Shown here: positions 27,036 through 34,716 of the stretch, one piece after another
How the letters are laid out: each line of letters starts with the position of its first letter
Position numbering within the stretch: position 1 is the first letter of the stretch
Notes under the pieces: model-generated
The model's input: only the letters and a program-made list of their open reading frames with translations
The model's database searches: none
Told to the model about the DNA's origin: nothing
Program-made: the position numbers and the translations under genes
DNA from: JAGPUQ01 sp036677085
GTDB taxonomy: Bacteria > Pseudomonadota > Gammaproteobacteria > Pseudomonadales > Porticoccaceae
Length of the DNA stretch: 64,000 nucleotides
Direction of reading: 5' to 3'
Assembly (NCBI GenBank): GCA_036677085.1
Contig: JAKFFI010000006.1
Span: forward strand, 124,001 to 188,000

Positions 27036-27758
27036 ATGAGAACCGCCGCCCAACTCGCAAACTTGAAGGATCGCTCGAACACCGCCGTCTCCGTCATGGA
27101 GGCCGAAATTGAGAAGTTGAACGCGCTTATCGACAAACTCGAAAAGGACACTTCGCGCAGTCGTGGCTATATCGTGGAGGCCGTCAAAGAGGCCCGCGAG
27201 GAGGCATTGCCGCGCCTGGCAAACGAGCTCGCCCGGATAAGGGCGCACTGGACTGAAGCATCGGCCCAGCAACGGTTTTGGGATTCCAGCGCGCTGATTT
27301 TGTCGCAACAGGTCTTCGATGCCGACCCGGCCAAGGACGCCACGATCAAACTGAGCTTGCGTGCCGAGTTCGCGGACACACCGGCGCCGTTGCTTCAACT
27401 TGCCTATGAGGATGCCCGATTCGAAAACGATTTGCCGCGCCTCTGGCTGATCTACACGGCCGGCCAGCGGCAGACGGGTATTAATCCGAACGTGGCCAGT
27501 TCCCTGGATATGTCTTTCGAGGGCGTCGAGATTCCCGGGCAGGCCGTGGCGCTTGCGGCAATATCCGCCTGCCACTCGAACTTGGAACACGGTGAAATGA
27601 TAACGGCGGTGGCCACCGGGCTGCGGATCAATCCGGTGCGAAAAATGACTGTAGGCCGGCATATGGCAGTCACCTCCCGCCTGGTAACCGCCGCTGAGGC
27701 CGTGCAATCCGCTGCCGAACAAGCGGACGAGGAAGCGGCTGCCGAGCGTTCGCAATGA
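27036..27758 (+). CDS. Element protein of unknown function with N-terminal coiled coil
   Basis: The 240-residue protein has an N-terminal helical region (about residues 15-75, VMEAEIEKLNALIDKLEKD...) and a mixed C-terminal domain without recognised motifs. The ribosome site is GAGG before ATG 27036. It begins the second transcription block of the element, behind the paired ATGTAGC site, and its stop overlaps the TerS-like start (ATGA). It may act with that protein. Confidence 0.6.
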   Translation: MRTAAQLANLKDRSNTAVSVMEAEIEKLNALIDKLEKDTSRSRGYIVEAVKEAREEALPRLANELARIRAHWTEASAQQRFWDSSALILSQQVFDADPAKDATIKLSLRAEFADTPAPLLQLAYEDARFENDLPRLWLIYTAGQRQTGINPNVASSLDMSFEGVEIPGQAVALAAISACHSNLEHGEMITAVATGLRINPVRKMTVGRHMAVTSRLVTAAEAVQSAAEQADEEAAAERSQ

Positions 27759-28225
27759 CCACGCGCGGCAAACGCGGTAGCGCCGAACTGCGCGCCGAGC
27801 GTGAAGTGGCTGCGCTGCGGCTGAGGCAACAGGGCCGCACCTACTCGCAAATCGGCGATGAACTCGGGTGCTCTCCACCCACCGCGCTGAGGTGCGTCCA
27901 GAAATCACTGGGGCGCCTCGCCAAGCAGAACACGGCAGAAACCCAGGGTTTGCTGGCGCTGGAGCTGGCGCGGCTCGACGCGCTGTCAGTCGAGGCGTAC
28001 AAGGTTCTTGAGGCGGAGCACCCGCTAACGAGCGGCGGGGCCGTGGTCGAGCACGGCGGGCAGGTGCTGACCGACCACGGGCCCGTGCTGCGCGCCATTG
28101 ACCGGCTGCTCAAGATATCTGAACGGCGCTGTGCTTTACTGGGGCTGAACGTGCAAAAGCCGGATACGGGCGCCGACGACATTATCGGGGCACTCGCTGC
28201 GTTCGCGCTGCGGGCGCCGGTATGA
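27755..28225 (+). CDS. Terminase small subunit-like protein
   Basis: The 156-residue protein has an N-terminal helix-turn-helix (LRLRQQGRTYSQIGDELGCSPPTALRCVQKSLGRL). The C-terminal part, LARLDALSVEAYKVLEAEHP...GPVLRAIDRLLKISERRCALLGL, is characteristic of phage small terminase proteins that pick DNA for packaging. No large terminase follows. In satellites such a lone protein can redirect a helper phage packaging motor; that role here is inferred. Confidence 0.7.
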   Translation: MTTRGKRGSAELRAEREVAALRLRQQGRTYSQIGDELGCSPPTALRCVQKSLGRLAKQNTAETQGLLALELARLDALSVEAYKVLEAEHPLTSGGAVVEHGGQVLTDHGPVLRAIDRLLKISERRCALLGLNVQKPDTGADDIIGALAAFALRAPV

Positions 28226-28319
28226 AACGCATGGGGCGAAACGGCGGCCGGCTTTCGCATGGACGGGGGTAGTGTGCGGCGATATGCTCGCCACGAACGG
28301 CGCCGGCGTTTAGATGGCT

Positions 28320-28340
28320 TCTGCTACATATTTGCTACAT
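28320..28340. repeat. Paired TCTGCTACAT site, right end
   Basis: This is the same two-unit array as at 22510-22530 (20 of 21 bases identical), with the second unit reading TTTGCTACAT. It lies 79 bp inside the right attachment repeat. Sites at both ends favour a role in integration or excision. Confidence 0.75.
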
Positions 28341-28418
28341 ATTCGGATTGTGGAGTATGCAGCAATGACGGCAGAGCAGAAGTCAGAGAATAAAAATATT
28401 ACTTTTCATAGGGTTAGG

Positions 28419-28476
28419 TGGTACCAGAGGCCGGACTCGAACCGGCACGGGTTTTACCCCAACGGATTTTGAATCC
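28419..28476. repeat. Right attachment repeat within tRNA-Leu(CAA)
   Basis: This 58-bp direct repeat is identical to 22348-22405. It forms the 3' part of the intact tRNA, so integration rebuilt the gene. Confidence 0.95.
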
Positions 28477-28505
28477 GTCGTGTCTACCAATTTCACCACT
28501 CTGGC
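28419..28505 (-). tRNA. tRNA-Leu (CAA)
   Basis: The 87-nt class II tRNA has acceptor GCCAGAG, anticodon stem ACGGA/TCCGT with loop TTCAAAA (anticodon CAA), T-arm GGTTCGAGTCC and encoded CCA. Its 3' end was supplied by the integrated element. A TATAAT -10-like box lies on the minus strand at 28517-28522. Confidence 0.95.
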
Positions 28506-28553
28506 GCGGCGGCGGGATTATATCAGCAAGGGGAATATTCCCCAGGGGGCAAG

Positions 28554-29414
28554 ATGAAAATTGGTGTTTTTTCCATACTTCCGAACCTGGCCGCCGATCC
28601 TGCGGTGGTCGCCAAACACGCCGAGGCACTGGGTTTCGACTCCTACTGGGTGCCGGACCATACCATTCTGCCGGTGACCTACTCCGATCAGTATCCGGGG
28701 GTACGGCCCGGCGAGCCGGGGCCGGATTACCTCTGGCAGATGCCCGACCCGCTGATCGCGCTGACCCGTGCCGCGGCCGTCACCAGTACCATCTTGCTCG
28801 GCACCGGCATCATCTTGGTCCCGGAGCGCAATCCGCTGCTGGCCGCGAAGATGGTGGCGTCCCTGGATTCCTTCTCCGGCGGGCGCTTCCTGATGGGTAT
28901 CGGGGCGGGCTGGAATCGCGAGGAATGCCAGATTCTCGGCGGCGATTTCGACCATCGCTGGGGGCAGACCAAGGATTACATCCTGGCCATGAAGCAGCTG
29001 TGGACCCAGACGGAATCCGAATATCACGGCAAATATGTGGATTTCCCGCCGGTGCGCTGTTTTCCGAAACCGGCACAGCGCCCGCATCCGCCAATACTGC
29101 TGGGCGGTTTCACGGCCCAGCGCGTCTACCAGCGCATCGCCGAGTGGGGCGACGGCTGGCTACCGGTGGTGGAATCGGTCGATCAGTTCCGCCAGGGCGT
29201 CGAGCGGCTCAAGCAGGCTGCCGATGCCGTGGGCCGCAACTACGGAGAATTGACGAAGACCGTCTTCGGCATCAAGGGGCAGTGGGAGACGCCGGAGCAA
29301 ATCCGCGCGCTGGAGGCGGCGGGCGCCGACCGCTTGGTGATGTGGCTGCCGGAAAATCTGCCGCTCGATGAGCTGTTGACGGCGATGGAGTCCATGGCGC
29401 GTCGGCTACTCTGA
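28554..29414 (+). CDS. Luciferase-like flavin- or F420-dependent oxidoreductase
   Basis: The 286-residue LLM-class TIM barrel has MKIGVFSILPNLAADPAVVAKHAEALGFDSYWVPDHTILPV, LLGTGIILVPERNPLLAAKMVASLDSFSGGRFLMGIGAGWNREE and HPPILLGGFT. The DH motif (WVPDHT) and GVGAGW-like loop place it in the subgroup that includes F420-dependent enzymes. Cofactor and substrate are unproven. It is next to tRNA-Leu, outside the element. Confidence 0.85.
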   Translation: MKIGVFSILPNLAADPAVVAKHAEALGFDSYWVPDHTILPVTYSDQYPGVRPGEPGPDYLWQMPDPLIALTRAAAVTSTILLGTGIILVPERNPLLAAKMVASLDSFSGGRFLMGIGAGWNREECQILGGDFDHRWGQTKDYILAMKQLWTQTESEYHGKYVDFPPVRCFPKPAQRPHPPILLGGFTAQRVYQRIAEWGDGWLPVVESVDQFRQGVERLKQAADAVGRNYGELTKTVFGIKGQWETPEQIRALEAAGADRLVMWLPENLPLDELLTAMESMARRLL

Positions 29415-29563
29415 TCGCACCGAGGACGGCAGCATGGTGAGGCGGATATGACCGGACGTCTCACAGATTGATTTTGCGCGTCAGGGATTGTGTCATCACG
29501 GCGCATGGGGCTGGGGCAGGGGGTCGATTTCGGCTACCCTTGCGCCTTTTTTCGGACCCACCC

Positions 29564-30619
29564 ATGCGCCGGGAGCTGTTTCATTACGATCTGCCACCCG
29601 AGCTGATCGCGATCCATCCCCCGCAGCGCCGCCGCGACAGCCGGCTGCTGGTGCTCGACGGGCCGAGTGGTGCGCTCAGCCACCGTCAGTTCCCCGATCT
29701 CCCGCAACTGCTGCGCCGCGGTGATCTGCTGGTGTTCAACGACACCCGCGTCATGCCGGCACGCTTGTTGGGGCACAAGGACAGCGGCGGTCGCGTCGAG
29801 GTGCTGATCGAGCGCCTCGGCGACGACCCGCAGCGGGCATTAGCGATGGTGCGGGCGAGTAAAACACCCCGGGTCGGCGCACGCATTCACTTCGACCGAG
29901 GGGTGACGGCGCAGGTGAGCGGGCGTCGCGATGACCTGTTTGAACTCTGTTTCGAGGGCGCCATCCCGGTTGCCGAGATTCTGGAAGCGATCGGCGCAAT
30001 ACCGCTTCCGCCGTATCTGGGTCGGCCGGCCACGGCGGCTGACCGGGAACGCTACCAGACGCTCTATGCCCGCGAATCCGGCGCAGTCGCCGCGCCCACG
30101 GCGGGACTCCACTTCGATGAGGAGATGCTCGCGCAACTCGCCGCGCAGGGCATCGACATGGGCTTTGTCACGCTCCACGTCGGAGTCGGGACTTTCCGCC
30201 CGGTGCGCGCCGACGACATCCGCGAGCATCGCATGCACGCCGAGCGGGTCACCGTCGGCGCCGAACTGTGCGCGCAGGTGGCGGCGACCCGCGCCGCCGG
30301 CGGGCGGGTAATCGCCGTGGGCACCACGGCCGTGCGCAGTCTGGAGACGGCGGCTGCGCGCGGCGTGGTACAACCTTTTTGCGGCGACACCGATATTTTC
30401 ATTTTCCCGGGTTACGAATTCCGCAGCGTGGATGCCCTGATCACCAACTTTCACCTGCCGGAATCCAGCCTGCTGATGCTCGTTTGCGCCTTTGCCGGCC
30501 ATGGCGCGACGCTCGCCGCCTACCGCGCCGCAGTGGCGGGGCGCTACCGGTTTTTCAGCTACGGGGACGCCATGTTCATCACCCGCAATCCGGCGGCGGC
30601 CGGGGAGATTCCCGAGTGA
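29564..30619 (+). CDS. queA: S-adenosylmethionine:tRNA ribosyltransferase-isomerase
   Basis: QueA adds the epoxycyclopentane ring to preQ1 in tRNA during queuosine synthesis. The 351-residue protein contains FHYDLPPELIAIHPP, LLVFNDTRVMPARL, AAPTAGLHFDEEML, TLHVGVGTFRPV and ITNFHLPESSLLMLVCAFAG, all family signatures. ATG 29564 is the usual start. It overlaps tgt (GTGA), the enzyme of the preceding step. Confidence 0.97.
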   Translation: MRRELFHYDLPPELIAIHPPQRRRDSRLLVLDGPSGALSHRQFPDLPQLLRRGDLLVFNDTRVMPARLLGHKDSGGRVEVLIERLGDDPQRALAMVRASKTPRVGARIHFDRGVTAQVSGRRDDLFELCFEGAIPVAEILEAIGAIPLPPYLGRPATAADRERYQTLYARESGAVAAPTAGLHFDEEMLAQLAAQGIDMGFVTLHVGVGTFRPVRADDIREHRMHAERVTVGAELCAQVAATRAAGGRVIAVGTTAVRSLETAAARGVVQPFCGDTDIFIFPGYEFRSVDALITNFHLPESSLLMLVCAFAGHGATLAAYRAAVAGRYRFFSYGDAMFITRNPAAAGEIPE

Positions 30620-31743
30620 CACGCAGCTGCCACATGCGCTTTGAGCTGCTCAGCCGGGATGGCGCCGCGCGGCGGGGGCGGTTGCACTTTCCGCGCGGGA
30701 TCGTGGAGACGCCCGCGTTCATGCCGGTGGGCACCTATGGCACGGTCAAGGCGATGGCGCCGCGTGATCTGGTCGCGATCGGCGCCCAGATGGTGCTCGG
30801 CAACACATTTCATCTGATGCTGCGCCCGGGCACCGAAATCATCCGGGCCCACGGCGATCTCCACGATTTCATGCAGTGGCCCGGACCTATCCTGACCGAT
30901 TCCGGCGGCTTTCAGGTGTTCAGTCTGGGGGCGCGGCGCAAGATCACCGAGGCGGGGGTGCGGTTTCAGTCGCCCATCGATGGCAGTCCGGTGGAGCTGG
31001 ACCCGGAACGCTCCATGGCCGTGCAGCGCGCGCTGGGTGCGGATGTGGTGATGGCATTCGACGAGTGCACGCCCTATCCGGCGAGCGTGGCCAGCGCGCG
31101 TGCCTCCATGGAGTTGTCCATGCGCTGGGCGCGGCGCAGTCGGCAGGCGCACGACGACAGCCCGGCCGCCCTGTTCGGGATCGTGCAGGGCGGTATGTAC
31201 GAAGCGTTGCGCATGGAATCCCTCGCCGCCCTCACCGATATCGGTTTCGATGGCTATGCCATCGGCGGCCTCTCGGTGGGCGAGCCCAAGGCCGACATGT
31301 TGCGGGTGCTGGATGGCCTGGCGCCGCACATGCCGGCGGAATCGCCGCGTTACCTGATGGGGGTGGGTACACCGGCCGATCTGGTGGCGGCGGTGCAGCG
31401 CGGCATCGACATGTTCGACTGCGTGATGCCCACCCGCAACGCCCGCAACGGGCATCTGTTTACCCGGTCCGGCGTGGTACGGATTCGCAACACGGTGCAC
31501 AAGACGGATACCGGGCCGCTGGACCGCGCCTGTGACTGCTATACCTGCACCCACTTCAGCCGCGCTTATCTGCACCATCTCGATCGCTGCGGGGAAATCC
31601 TCGGCTGCCAGCTCAATACCATCCACAACCTGCGCCACTACCAATGGCTGATGCAGAGTCTGCGCGAGGCCATCGCCGCCAACTGTCTCGACGCCTTTGC
31701 GCGGGACTTTGGCGCTGCCGCCGAGAAACAAACGGTGGTCTAG
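30616..31743 (+). CDS. tgt: Queuine tRNA-ribosyltransferase
   Basis: Tgt exchanges guanine 34 for preQ1 in GUN-anticodon tRNAs. The 375-residue protein has TPAFMPVGTYGTVKAM, the nucleophile region DSGGFQVFSL, GIVQGGMYEALR, YAIGGLSVGEP, and the zinc site CDCYTCTHFSRAYLHHL. GTG 30616 overlaps the queA stop; ATG 30634 is an alternative. yajC, often next, is absent here. Confidence 0.97.
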   Translation: MTRSCHMRFELLSRDGAARRGRLHFPRGIVETPAFMPVGTYGTVKAMAPRDLVAIGAQMVLGNTFHLMLRPGTEIIRAHGDLHDFMQWPGPILTDSGGFQVFSLGARRKITEAGVRFQSPIDGSPVELDPERSMAVQRALGADVVMAFDECTPYPASVASARASMELSMRWARRSRQAHDDSPAALFGIVQGGMYEALRMESLAALTDIGFDGYAIGGLSVGEPKADMLRVLDGLAPHMPAESPRYLMGVGTPADLVAAVQRGIDMFDCVMPTRNARNGHLFTRSGVVRIRNTVHKTDTGPLDRACDCYTCTHFSRAYLHHLDRCGEILGCQLNTIHNLRHYQWLMQSLREAIAANCLDAFARDFGAAAEKQTVV

Positions 31744-31773
31744 CTTCGCACCGGGCGGCGGGCGAGATCTTCG

Positions 31774-31802
31774 TTGGAGGGTAGGGGCTATTCGCCTATA
31801 AT
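31774..31802 (+). promoter_or_regulatory. Predicted promoter of secDF
   Basis: -35 TTGGAG (31774-31779) and a perfect -10 TATAAT (31797-31802) have a 17-bp spacer, 31 bp before secD. secDF may thus be transcribed separately from queA-tgt. Confidence 0.6.
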
Positions 31803-31833
31803 CGCGCCCTTTGATCAGGGCTGCCCCGCTTTC

Positions 31834-33693
31834 ATGAACCGTTATCCACTATGGAAGTACCTGCTGATTCTGGGCGTGCTGGCTCTGGCTTGTGTCTATG
31901 CGGCGCCGAATCTGTATGCACCCGATCCGGCCGTGCAGATTTCCGTGCAGAACAGTTCCGCCAAACTGGATGAGGCCACGCTGGCGAATGTCAGCGCGGC
32001 GCTGGATACCGCCGGCATCGCGCTCGCCGGCGTAGCCATGGAGGGCAACAGCGGCCTGATTCGCCTGCGCGATCGCGATCAGCAACTTGCCGCCAAGCAG
32101 GTGGTGCAGCAGACCCTCGGCTTCGATTATGTGGTCGCGTTGAATCTGGCGCCGACGACCCCGGGCTGGTTGTCTCGCCTGGGTGCGAACCCGATGAAAC
32201 TGGGCCTCGATCTTTCCGGTGGGGTCCATTTTCTGCTGGAGGTCGATACCGGCGACATTCTCGCGGCTTACCTGGAGACCAAGGCGGTTCAGTTGCGTGA
32301 GGCACTGCGCGCGGCGGGCAATGACGCCCGCTATCAGGTGGTACGGGTCGAGCAGAACCGCATTCTCGCTGCGTTTGATACGCCAGAGCGCCGCGATCGC
32401 GCTGCGGAGATCGTCCGTGGCGGGGATTTCAAGGATTTGCTGGCCGATCCGACGGAGACCAATGGCCGCTTTCTGCTGAACCTGACGCCCGGCCAGACTG
32501 TGATCGCCGAGCGCGAGGATTATGCGGTTTCCCAGAATCTGACCACGCTGCGTAACCGCGTTAACGAACTGGGCGTGTCCGAGCCCATCGTGCAGCGCCA
32601 GGGCCGCAATCGCATCGTGGTGCAGCTGCCCGGCGTACAGGATACGGCCGAAGCCAAGCGCATCATTGGCAAGACCGCCAATCTCGAATTTCGTCTGGAA
32701 GCGAATCGCGACAGCCTGGCGCGGGAGCAGTTCGAGTTCCGTAGTCCCGATCGGCGCGAGTTGAATGCCTGGCTGGAGCGGGATCTGGTCATAACCGGGG
32801 ACCGGGTGATCAATGCGGCTACTGGCTACGATGAAAGTGGTCAGCCGCAGGTCAATATCACTCTGGATGGCGAGGGCGGCCGCGCCATGTCTCATGCCAC
32901 CCGCAGCAATGTCGGCCGCCGTCTCGGGGTTCTGTTCGTGGAGACCCGGCAACGCACGGAAACGCGGCTGAACGACCTGGGGATGGCGGAAAAGGTGCCG
33001 GTCGACTACCAGGAAAAGAAGATCATCAGCCTTGCGACCATCCAGAGCGCCCTCGGCGTGCAGTTCCGCATCACCGGCCTGGGCGACCCGCAAGAGGCGT
33101 CCGAACTGGCCCTGCTGCTGCGCGCCGGCGCCCTGGCCGCGCCCATGAAATTCGTGGAAGAGCGCACCATAGGGCCGTCTCTGGGCGCCGAAAACATCGC
33201 GGCCGGGGTGCGCTCCGCCCAGGTCGGACTGGTTCTCGTGATGGTGTTCATGCTCCTTTATTACCGCGTGTTCGGGGTGTTTGCCAATCTGGCGCTGGTC
33301 GCCAACATGGTGATTCTGGTGGCCCTGATGTCGATGATCGGCGCCACACTCACCCTGCCCGGTATCGCCGGGACGGTGCTGACCATGGGTATGGCGGTGG
33401 ACGCCAACGTGCTGATCTATTCGCGCATTCGCGAAGAGTTGCGCGCCGGCCAGACGGTGCAGGGGGCGATCAGTGCCGGCTATGACCGTGCCTATACGTC
33501 GATCGTGGATTCCAACCTGACCACCTTGCTGGTCGCCATCATCCTGTACGTCATCGGCACCGGGCCGGTGCAGGGTTTCGCGGTGACCCTCTCGCTCGGC
33601 ATCCTGACTTCGATGTTTACCGCCATCATGGGAACGCGCGCCCTGGCCAATCTGGTCTACGGCGGCCGCAATCCGAACAAACTCTGGATCTGA
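31834..33693 (+). CDS. secD: Protein translocase subunit SecD
   Basis: SecD and SecF use proton motive force to complete Sec-dependent export. The 619-residue protein has an N-terminal membrane helix (residues 8-24), large periplasmic P1 domain (LGLDLSGGVHFLLEVD at about 128-143) and a C-terminal five-helix RND-like domain. Signatures are GMAVDANVLIYSRIREELR and DSNLTTLLVAIILY. The ATG gives the normal length. Confidence 0.97.
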   Translation: MNRYPLWKYLLILGVLALACVYAAPNLYAPDPAVQISVQNSSAKLDEATLANVSAALDTAGIALAGVAMEGNSGLIRLRDRDQQLAAKQVVQQTLGFDYVVALNLAPTTPGWLSRLGANPMKLGLDLSGGVHFLLEVDTGDILAAYLETKAVQLREALRAAGNDARYQVVRVEQNRILAAFDTPERRDRAAEIVRGGDFKDLLADPTETNGRFLLNLTPGQTVIAEREDYAVSQNLTTLRNRVNELGVSEPIVQRQGRNRIVVQLPGVQDTAEAKRIIGKTANLEFRLEANRDSLAREQFEFRSPDRRELNAWLERDLVITGDRVINAATGYDESGQPQVNITLDGEGGRAMSHATRSNVGRRLGVLFVETRQRTETRLNDLGMAEKVPVDYQEKKIISLATIQSALGVQFRITGLGDPQEASELALLLRAGALAAPMKFVEERTIGPSLGAENIAAGVRSAQVGLVLVMVFMLLYYRVFGVFANLALVANMVILVALMSMIGATLTLPGIAGTVLTMGMAVDANVLIYSRIREELRAGQTVQGAISAGYDRAYTSIVDSNLTTLLVAIILYVIGTGPVQGFAVTLSLGILTSMFTAIMGTRALANLVYGGRNPNKLWI

Positions 33694-33696
33694 TTC

Positions 33697-34644
33697 ATGA
33701 CCGACTCCCCTGTGATCGATTCCCGGGTAAACAACGCCCGTGTCATCAAGTTCATGGCGTGGCGGCGTCCCGCGCTGCTCATGTCCGGTGTGCTGACGGC
33801 GTTTTGCATCGGTGCGATCGCGTTCAAGGGGCTGGTGTTGGGGCTCGACTTCAGCGGGGGAATCCAGGTCGAGTTGCACTTCCCTGAGCCGGTGGCGGCC
33901 GAGACGATCCGCAGTCAGCTCGATGCCGCCGGATTCGTCAATCCCGTGGTGGCGCATTTCGGCAGCGAGAGCGATCTGATGATCCGGCTCCGCGAGGCTG
34001 GTGAGGATCCGGCCGCCCGGGTGCTTGCAGCCGTTGGCACGACTGAAAATGTTGCGCCGGAGGTAAAGCGGGTGGAATTCGTCGGTCCCCAGATCGGCGC
34101 GGAGCTGCGTGATCAGGGTGGTCTCGCGCTGGTCCTGGCCCTGCTCGGGATCCTGGCTTATGTCGCGGTGCGGTTTCAGTATAAATTTGCGCTGGGTGGG
34201 GCCTTGGCCGTAGTCCATGATACGGTCGTCACGGTCGGGTTTTTCGCCATCTTTGGTCTTGAGTTCGATCTCACCGTGCTGGCCGCCGTGCTGACGGTGA
34301 TCGGCTATTCGATCAATGACACCATCGTGGTGTTCGATCGCGTACGGGAAAACTTTCACCTGGTTCGCAACGGCTCTCCCGAAGAAATCATGGATCTGTC
34401 CATGACCCAGACGCTGGAGCGCACCCTTATTACCTCGGTCGCCACCCTGCTGGTCGTGGTTGGTTTGTTTCTGTTGGGCGGCGATGTGCTCCACAATTTT
34501 TCCATCGCACTGATGGTGGGAATAATTTTCGGGACCTATTCGTCGATTTATGTCGCCTCGGGGCTGGCGCTGCAGTTGGGCGTGCAGCGTGAGGATCTGT
34601 TGCTGCCGGTCAAGGACGGCTCAGAGTTTGATGGTCAGCCCTGA
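33697..34644 (+). CDS. secF: Protein translocase subunit SecF
   Basis: The 315-residue partner of SecD has an N-terminal membrane helix, a periplasmic domain starting GLVLGLDFSGGIQVELHF, and RND-type helices with the signature GYSINDTIVVFDRVREN. It begins 3 bp after secD. Confidence 0.97.
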   Translation: MTDSPVIDSRVNNARVIKFMAWRRPALLMSGVLTAFCIGAIAFKGLVLGLDFSGGIQVELHFPEPVAAETIRSQLDAAGFVNPVVAHFGSESDLMIRLREAGEDPAARVLAAVGTTENVAPEVKRVEFVGPQIGAELRDQGGLALVLALLGILAYVAVRFQYKFALGGALAVVHDTVVTVGFFAIFGLEFDLTVLAAVLTVIGYSINDTIVVFDRVRENFHLVRNGSPEEIMDLSMTQTLERTLITSVATLLVVVGLFLLGGDVLHNFSIALMVGIIFGTYSSIYVASGLALQLGVQREDLLLPVKDGSEFDGQP

Positions 34645-34716
34645 TCGCGCCTTTGCTCGTTTCCCCGCCACTTGACGTGCCCGCAGAGAGCGCATTACAG
34701 CTCCGGTGGAGCGGCA

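Larger units (their letters stand above)
22348..28418. mobile_element. 6.07-kb integrative element in tRNA-Leu(CAA), satellite-like
   Basis: The element is bounded by a 58-bp perfect direct repeat (22348-22405 and 28419-28476), which is the 3' part of tRNA-Leu(CAA) from anticodon stem to CCA. The complete tRNA is on the right, and the left copy is the displaced original 3' end. All genes are on the plus strand: integrase, unknown, AlpA-like, winged-helix-like, iteron-bearing initiator-like, cysteine-rich small protein, Spo11/Topo VI A-like, a basic peptide, unknown, and TerS-like. Four junctions are ATGA overlaps. No structural phage genes are present, which suggests a phage satellite or a reduced prophage. 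Confidence 0.9.

Noticed and set aside
31849..34494. 881-codon open frame on the minus strand
   Set aside because: It is antisense to secD and secF, which have full family signatures; His/Gln/Gly-rich composition is typical of a shadow frame in GC-rich DNA.
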